Assembly: GCA_003577145.1 (NCBI GenBank)
Contig: QEUP01000026.1
Location: forward strand, 1-45,400
From: Acidobacteriota bacterium
GTDB lineage: Bacteria; Actinomycetota; Acidimicrobiia; Acidimicrobiales; Microtrichaceae
Length of the DNA stretch: 45,400 bases
Direction of reading: 5' to 3'
Shown piece after piece: positions 43,090-45,400 of the stretch (position 1 is the first letter of the stretch; each line of letters opens with the position of its first letter). Under the pieces are notes generated by a model, which searched no databases, had not been told where the DNA came from, and worked only from the letters and a program-made list of their open reading frames with translations. A program made the position numbers and the translations under genes.

Positions 43090-45278
43090 TGCACGAGCTC
43101 TCCCTCCGTGAACAACTCCGCGCCAACGAAGAGGCATTCGCCTACACCGGCCACCTCTTCGGGCTGGACACCCTGGCCCGCAAGGAGAAGGACCCGGGCA
43201 CCTACGAAGCCGTCTGGCACATCTTGTCGAACCTGTGCAACCTCGCCTGGGAGGTCGGCTGCAAGGTGTCTTCTTCGCCCATCGCGGTCGAAGGTGGCGA
43301 TGCCCTGTGGGCCCTGCATCTGCCCACCGGTGAGGCCATCTGCGTCTCGCGGGGCATCACCGCCCACCCCGGCCTGCTCGCCTCGATGATCCGCAACTTC
43401 ATCGAGCTCGGCTACGAGGAGTACCCCGGCTTCCACCAAGGCGACATCTTCGAGAACAACGACCCCCACTACGGCGGCATCCACTCGCCTGACTTCGACA
43501 TGGCCATGCCGCTGTTCTACGACGGCAAGCTCGTGGCCTGGGCCAGTTGCGTGAGCCATGTGAGCGACTGCGGCTCGGTGACACCCGGTTCGGTGGGCTT
43601 CTTGAACCCCGACTGCTTCTCCGACGGGCTCTGCATCTCGATGGAGAAGGTCGGCGAGAACGACCAGTTCTACCCCTGGTACGAGAAGCGCATCCGCTCG
43701 CGCACCCGCACGCCCGACTTCGTGATGGGCGATGCCCGCGGTCGCCTGGCCGGCTGCGTCACCCTGCGCGAGCGGCTCAACGACGTCATCGACAAGTACG
43801 GGCTCGACTTCTTCTTGGACGCCACCAAGGAGTACGTCGAGGACAGCCGGCGCTACGCGGTCGGTCGCGTGAGGACCCAGACCGTGCCCGGCCGGATCCG
43901 CAAGTCGCAGTTCAAGGACCTGGCCATGAAGGGCAAGAACGTGATCCTGGGCAAACAGGACATCGACTGCCTCTTCAACCTCCCCATGGAGGTGGAGGTC
44001 GGCGCCGACGGCAACTTGAACTTCTCGCTGCGCGGGGCCAGCGGCACTGTCCCCTTCGGCGAGAACATCAGCCCCACCGCTTTGAAGTCGGGCCTGTTGA
44101 ACGGCTACTCGCACATCATCGGCTTCGACATGTTCAACTCCGGGCCGGCAGCGGCCTGGGAGGTGGAGACCCCACCCAGCGGGTCCTGGGCCAACCCCTT
44201 CGAGACCCCCGAAGGGTTCTCGTCCTCCTCGGGAGTGGCCTGGGCCCCCGCGGTGATGTGGATGAGCAACCTCTACGAGGTCTTCGGCCGGCTCTTCCAG
44301 ATGCGGGGCTTCGTCGAGGAGATGGCCGCCGGCGCGGCTACGACCATGACCGCCGAGTTCGCCGGCATAACCCAGCTCGGCTACTACCTCGCCGGACTCA
44401 CCCTCGAACAGGCCAGCAACGGCTCCCCGGCGAGGGGCTTCACCGACGGTGAGAACAGCGCCTGGTGCATCTACACCCCCAACGCCGACTTCGGCAACGC
44501 CGAGGTGACCGAGCTGTACTACCCCATCCTCTACCTCGGCCGGAACATCGAGCCGGACTCGGGTGGCTACGGGCGCTTCCGGGGCGGCCTGGGCCACACC
44601 GCGGTGTGGATGGTCTACGGCACCCCCGGCCTCGACTACCAGTGCGGCTGTGCCGGCATGCGGGCCAAGATCGTCGCCAACCACGGGATGTACGGCGCCT
44701 ACCCGACCTGGCCCGACGCGCCCAGCTACGCCCACGGCACCAACGTCAAAGAGCTCATCGAGGAGCGCAAGCCGCTGGTGCACGAGCGGGGCCCCGCCGA
44801 GAACCCCACCATCGAGACGGCGATCACCGCCGGCGACCTGCAGAGCCAACCGGTGGCACCTTTCCTCACCCACGAACCGCTGCAGAACTACGACATCATC
44901 ATCCACCCCATCTCGGGCGCGCAGGCCATGGGTGACCCGCTCGAACGAGACGCCTCCGCGGTCGAAGACGACCTCAACAAGGGCTGGACCAGCGAGCGCG
45001 TAGCTGAGGAGATCCACGGCGTGAGGTTCAGCCACAGCGGCCTCTACAGCATCGATCACCAGGCGACACAACGGCGGCGGGCCGAGATCCGTGAGGAGCG
45101 CAAGCGCCGGGCGGTGCCCTTCAAGGAGTGGTGGACCGAGGAGCGCCGCAAGGTGGAGGCCAGACAGGACATGAACCCCGCCGTCCTGGCCATGTGGCGC
45201 TCGTCGATGGAGCTCTCCCCCGGCTACGGAGAGGAGATCCGCAAGTTCTGGGACCTCCCCGCCGACTTCGAGTTCTGA
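43089..45278 (+). CDS. Acetone carboxylase-like alpha subunit (hydantoinase/oxoprolinase B family)
   Basis: A 729-aa protein whose ATG (43089) shares its first base with the beta stop (TGATG). HyuB-type features are DIFENNDPHYGGIHSPDFDM (119-138) and VSHVSDCGS (155-163); Asp125, His127, His132 and His157 are candidate metal ligands, as this subunit holds Mn in characterised acetone carboxylase. SGGYGRFRGGLGHTAVW and GCAGMRAKIVANHGMYGAYP also fit. It is somewhat shorter than Xanthobacter-type alpha (about 776). It is expected to carry the carboxylation site. Fifteen bases separate it from the gamma gene. Confidence 0.9.
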   Translation: MHELSLREQLRANEEAFAYTGHLFGLDTLARKEKDPGTYEAVWHILSNLCNLAWEVGCKVSSSPIAVEGGDALWALHLPTGEAICVSRGITAHPGLLASMIRNFIELGYEEYPGFHQGDIFENNDPHYGGIHSPDFDMAMPLFYDGKLVAWASCVSHVSDCGSVTPGSVGFLNPDCFSDGLCISMEKVGENDQFYPWYEKRIRSRTRTPDFVMGDARGRLAGCVTLRERLNDVIDKYGLDFFLDATKEYVEDSRRYAVGRVRTQTVPGRIRKSQFKDLAMKGKNVILGKQDIDCLFNLPMEVEVGADGNLNFSLRGASGTVPFGENISPTALKSGLLNGYSHIIGFDMFNSGPAAAWEVETPPSGSWANPFETPEGFSSSSGVAWAPAVMWMSNLYEVFGRLFQMRGFVEEMAAGAATTMTAEFAGITQLGYYLAGLTLEQASNGSPARGFTDGENSAWCIYTPNADFGNAEVTELYYPILYLGRNIEPDSGGYGRFRGGLGHTAVWMVYGTPGLDYQCGCAGMRAKIVANHGMYGAYPTWPDAPSYAHGTNVKELIEERKPLVHERGPAENPTIETAITAGDLQSQPVAPFLTHEPLQNYDIIIHPISGAQAMGDPLERDASAVEDDLNKGWTSERVAEEIHGVRFSHSGLYSIDHQATQRRRAEIREERKRRAVPFKEWWTEERRKVEARQDMNPAVLAMWRSSMELSPGYGEEIRKFWDLPADFEF

Positions 45279-45292
45279 TCCAGGAGGCCGCA

Positions 45293-45400
45293 GTGGCGAC
45301 GTTCGAGAAGGCAGACGTCGAGAAGCTGATGGACGGGGTGCTGCCCTGGCCGGCGGTGCAGGACATCATGAAGAGCCCCAAGGACCCGGATCGCTTCGAC
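45293..45400 (+). CDS. Acetone carboxylase-like gamma subunit (partial, right edge)
   Basis: The first 36 codons only. GTG at 45293 follows AGGAGG with a 5-nt spacer. EKADVEKLMDGVLPWPAVQD followed by IMKSPKDPDRFD matches the N-terminus of acetone carboxylase gamma subunits (small zinc-binding-type subunit of about 165 aa). Its presence supports an acetone-carboxylase-type complex instead of a two-subunit hydantoinase or oxoprolinase. Confidence 0.8.
   Translation, partial: MATFEKADVEKLMDGVLPWPAVQDIMKSPKDPDRFD

Overview
The window is a G+C-rich (roughly two thirds by eye) bacterial chromosome segment packed with catabolic genes. The mix of F420/LLM-type oxidoreductase, many TetR/MarR regulators, class III CoA-transferases, a KstD-like flavoprotein, a DUF1214 plus sulfotransferase pair, PIN-domain toxin-antitoxin modules, TANNNT -10 boxes placed for leaderless transcripts and frequent GTG/TTG starts points to Actinomycetota. 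An uncultured Acidimicrobiia-like lineage is my best guess (inference; no rRNA marker is present). I saw no rRNA, tRNA, CRISPR array, IS element or phage genes.

Layout. 1-3333 (minus): LLM oxidoreductase, PaaG-like crotonase, and a frameshifted membrane/hydrolase gene running off the left edge. 3522-4277 (plus): SDR, followed by an acyl-CoA dehydrogenase remnant. 8681-4611 (minus): TetR regulator and two phytoene-desaturase-like (COG1233) flavoproteins. 8874-19618 (plus): a tightly coupled operon of five COG1233 flavoproteins, a low-complexity protein, a beta-propeller protein and a MenB/BadI-like crotonase. 23439-19685 (minus): a two-domain and a one-domain class III CoA-transferase. 23540-31490 (plus): SnoaL-like protein, three-cysteine small protein, two-domain CoA-transferase, another COG1233 flavoprotein, DUF1214 protein, sulfotransferase and MarR. 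31586-33690: a junkyard with a VapBC pair, a broken PIN gene and a broken autotransporter-repeat gene. 33816-39004 (plus): two COG1233 flavoproteins and a KstD-like dehydrogenase. 39065-39770: Phd/PIN module with an internal 68-bp tandem duplication. 40666-39968 (minus): TetR. 40942-45400 (plus): acetone-carboxylase-like beta, alpha and (partial) gamma subunits.

The main signal is ten COG1233 paralogues in about 33 kb. They sort into four sequence classes (here A, B, C, D). Four times a B or C member sits directly upstream of an A member, mostly with overlapping stop/start codons, so they look like obligate two-component flavoenzymes. Around them are ring-opening-type crotonase, CoA-transferase, short-chain dehydrogenase and carboxylase genes. 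This suggests a pathway that desaturates a cyclic or isoprenoid ketone or acid, activates it as a CoA thioester, opens it, and uses carboxylation to handle a ketone. The substrate is unknown.

A 16-bp operator-like element (core CTACCANNTGGTTAG) occurs in three separated divergent promoter regions (near 3.36, 23.48 and 40.7-40.8 kb). This argues that the TetR at 39968-40666 co-regulates the LLM/SDR genes, the CoA-transferase/SnoaL operons and the carboxylase operon. A second TetR (8103-8681) has its own 13+13-bp palindrome between the two largest flavoprotein operons.
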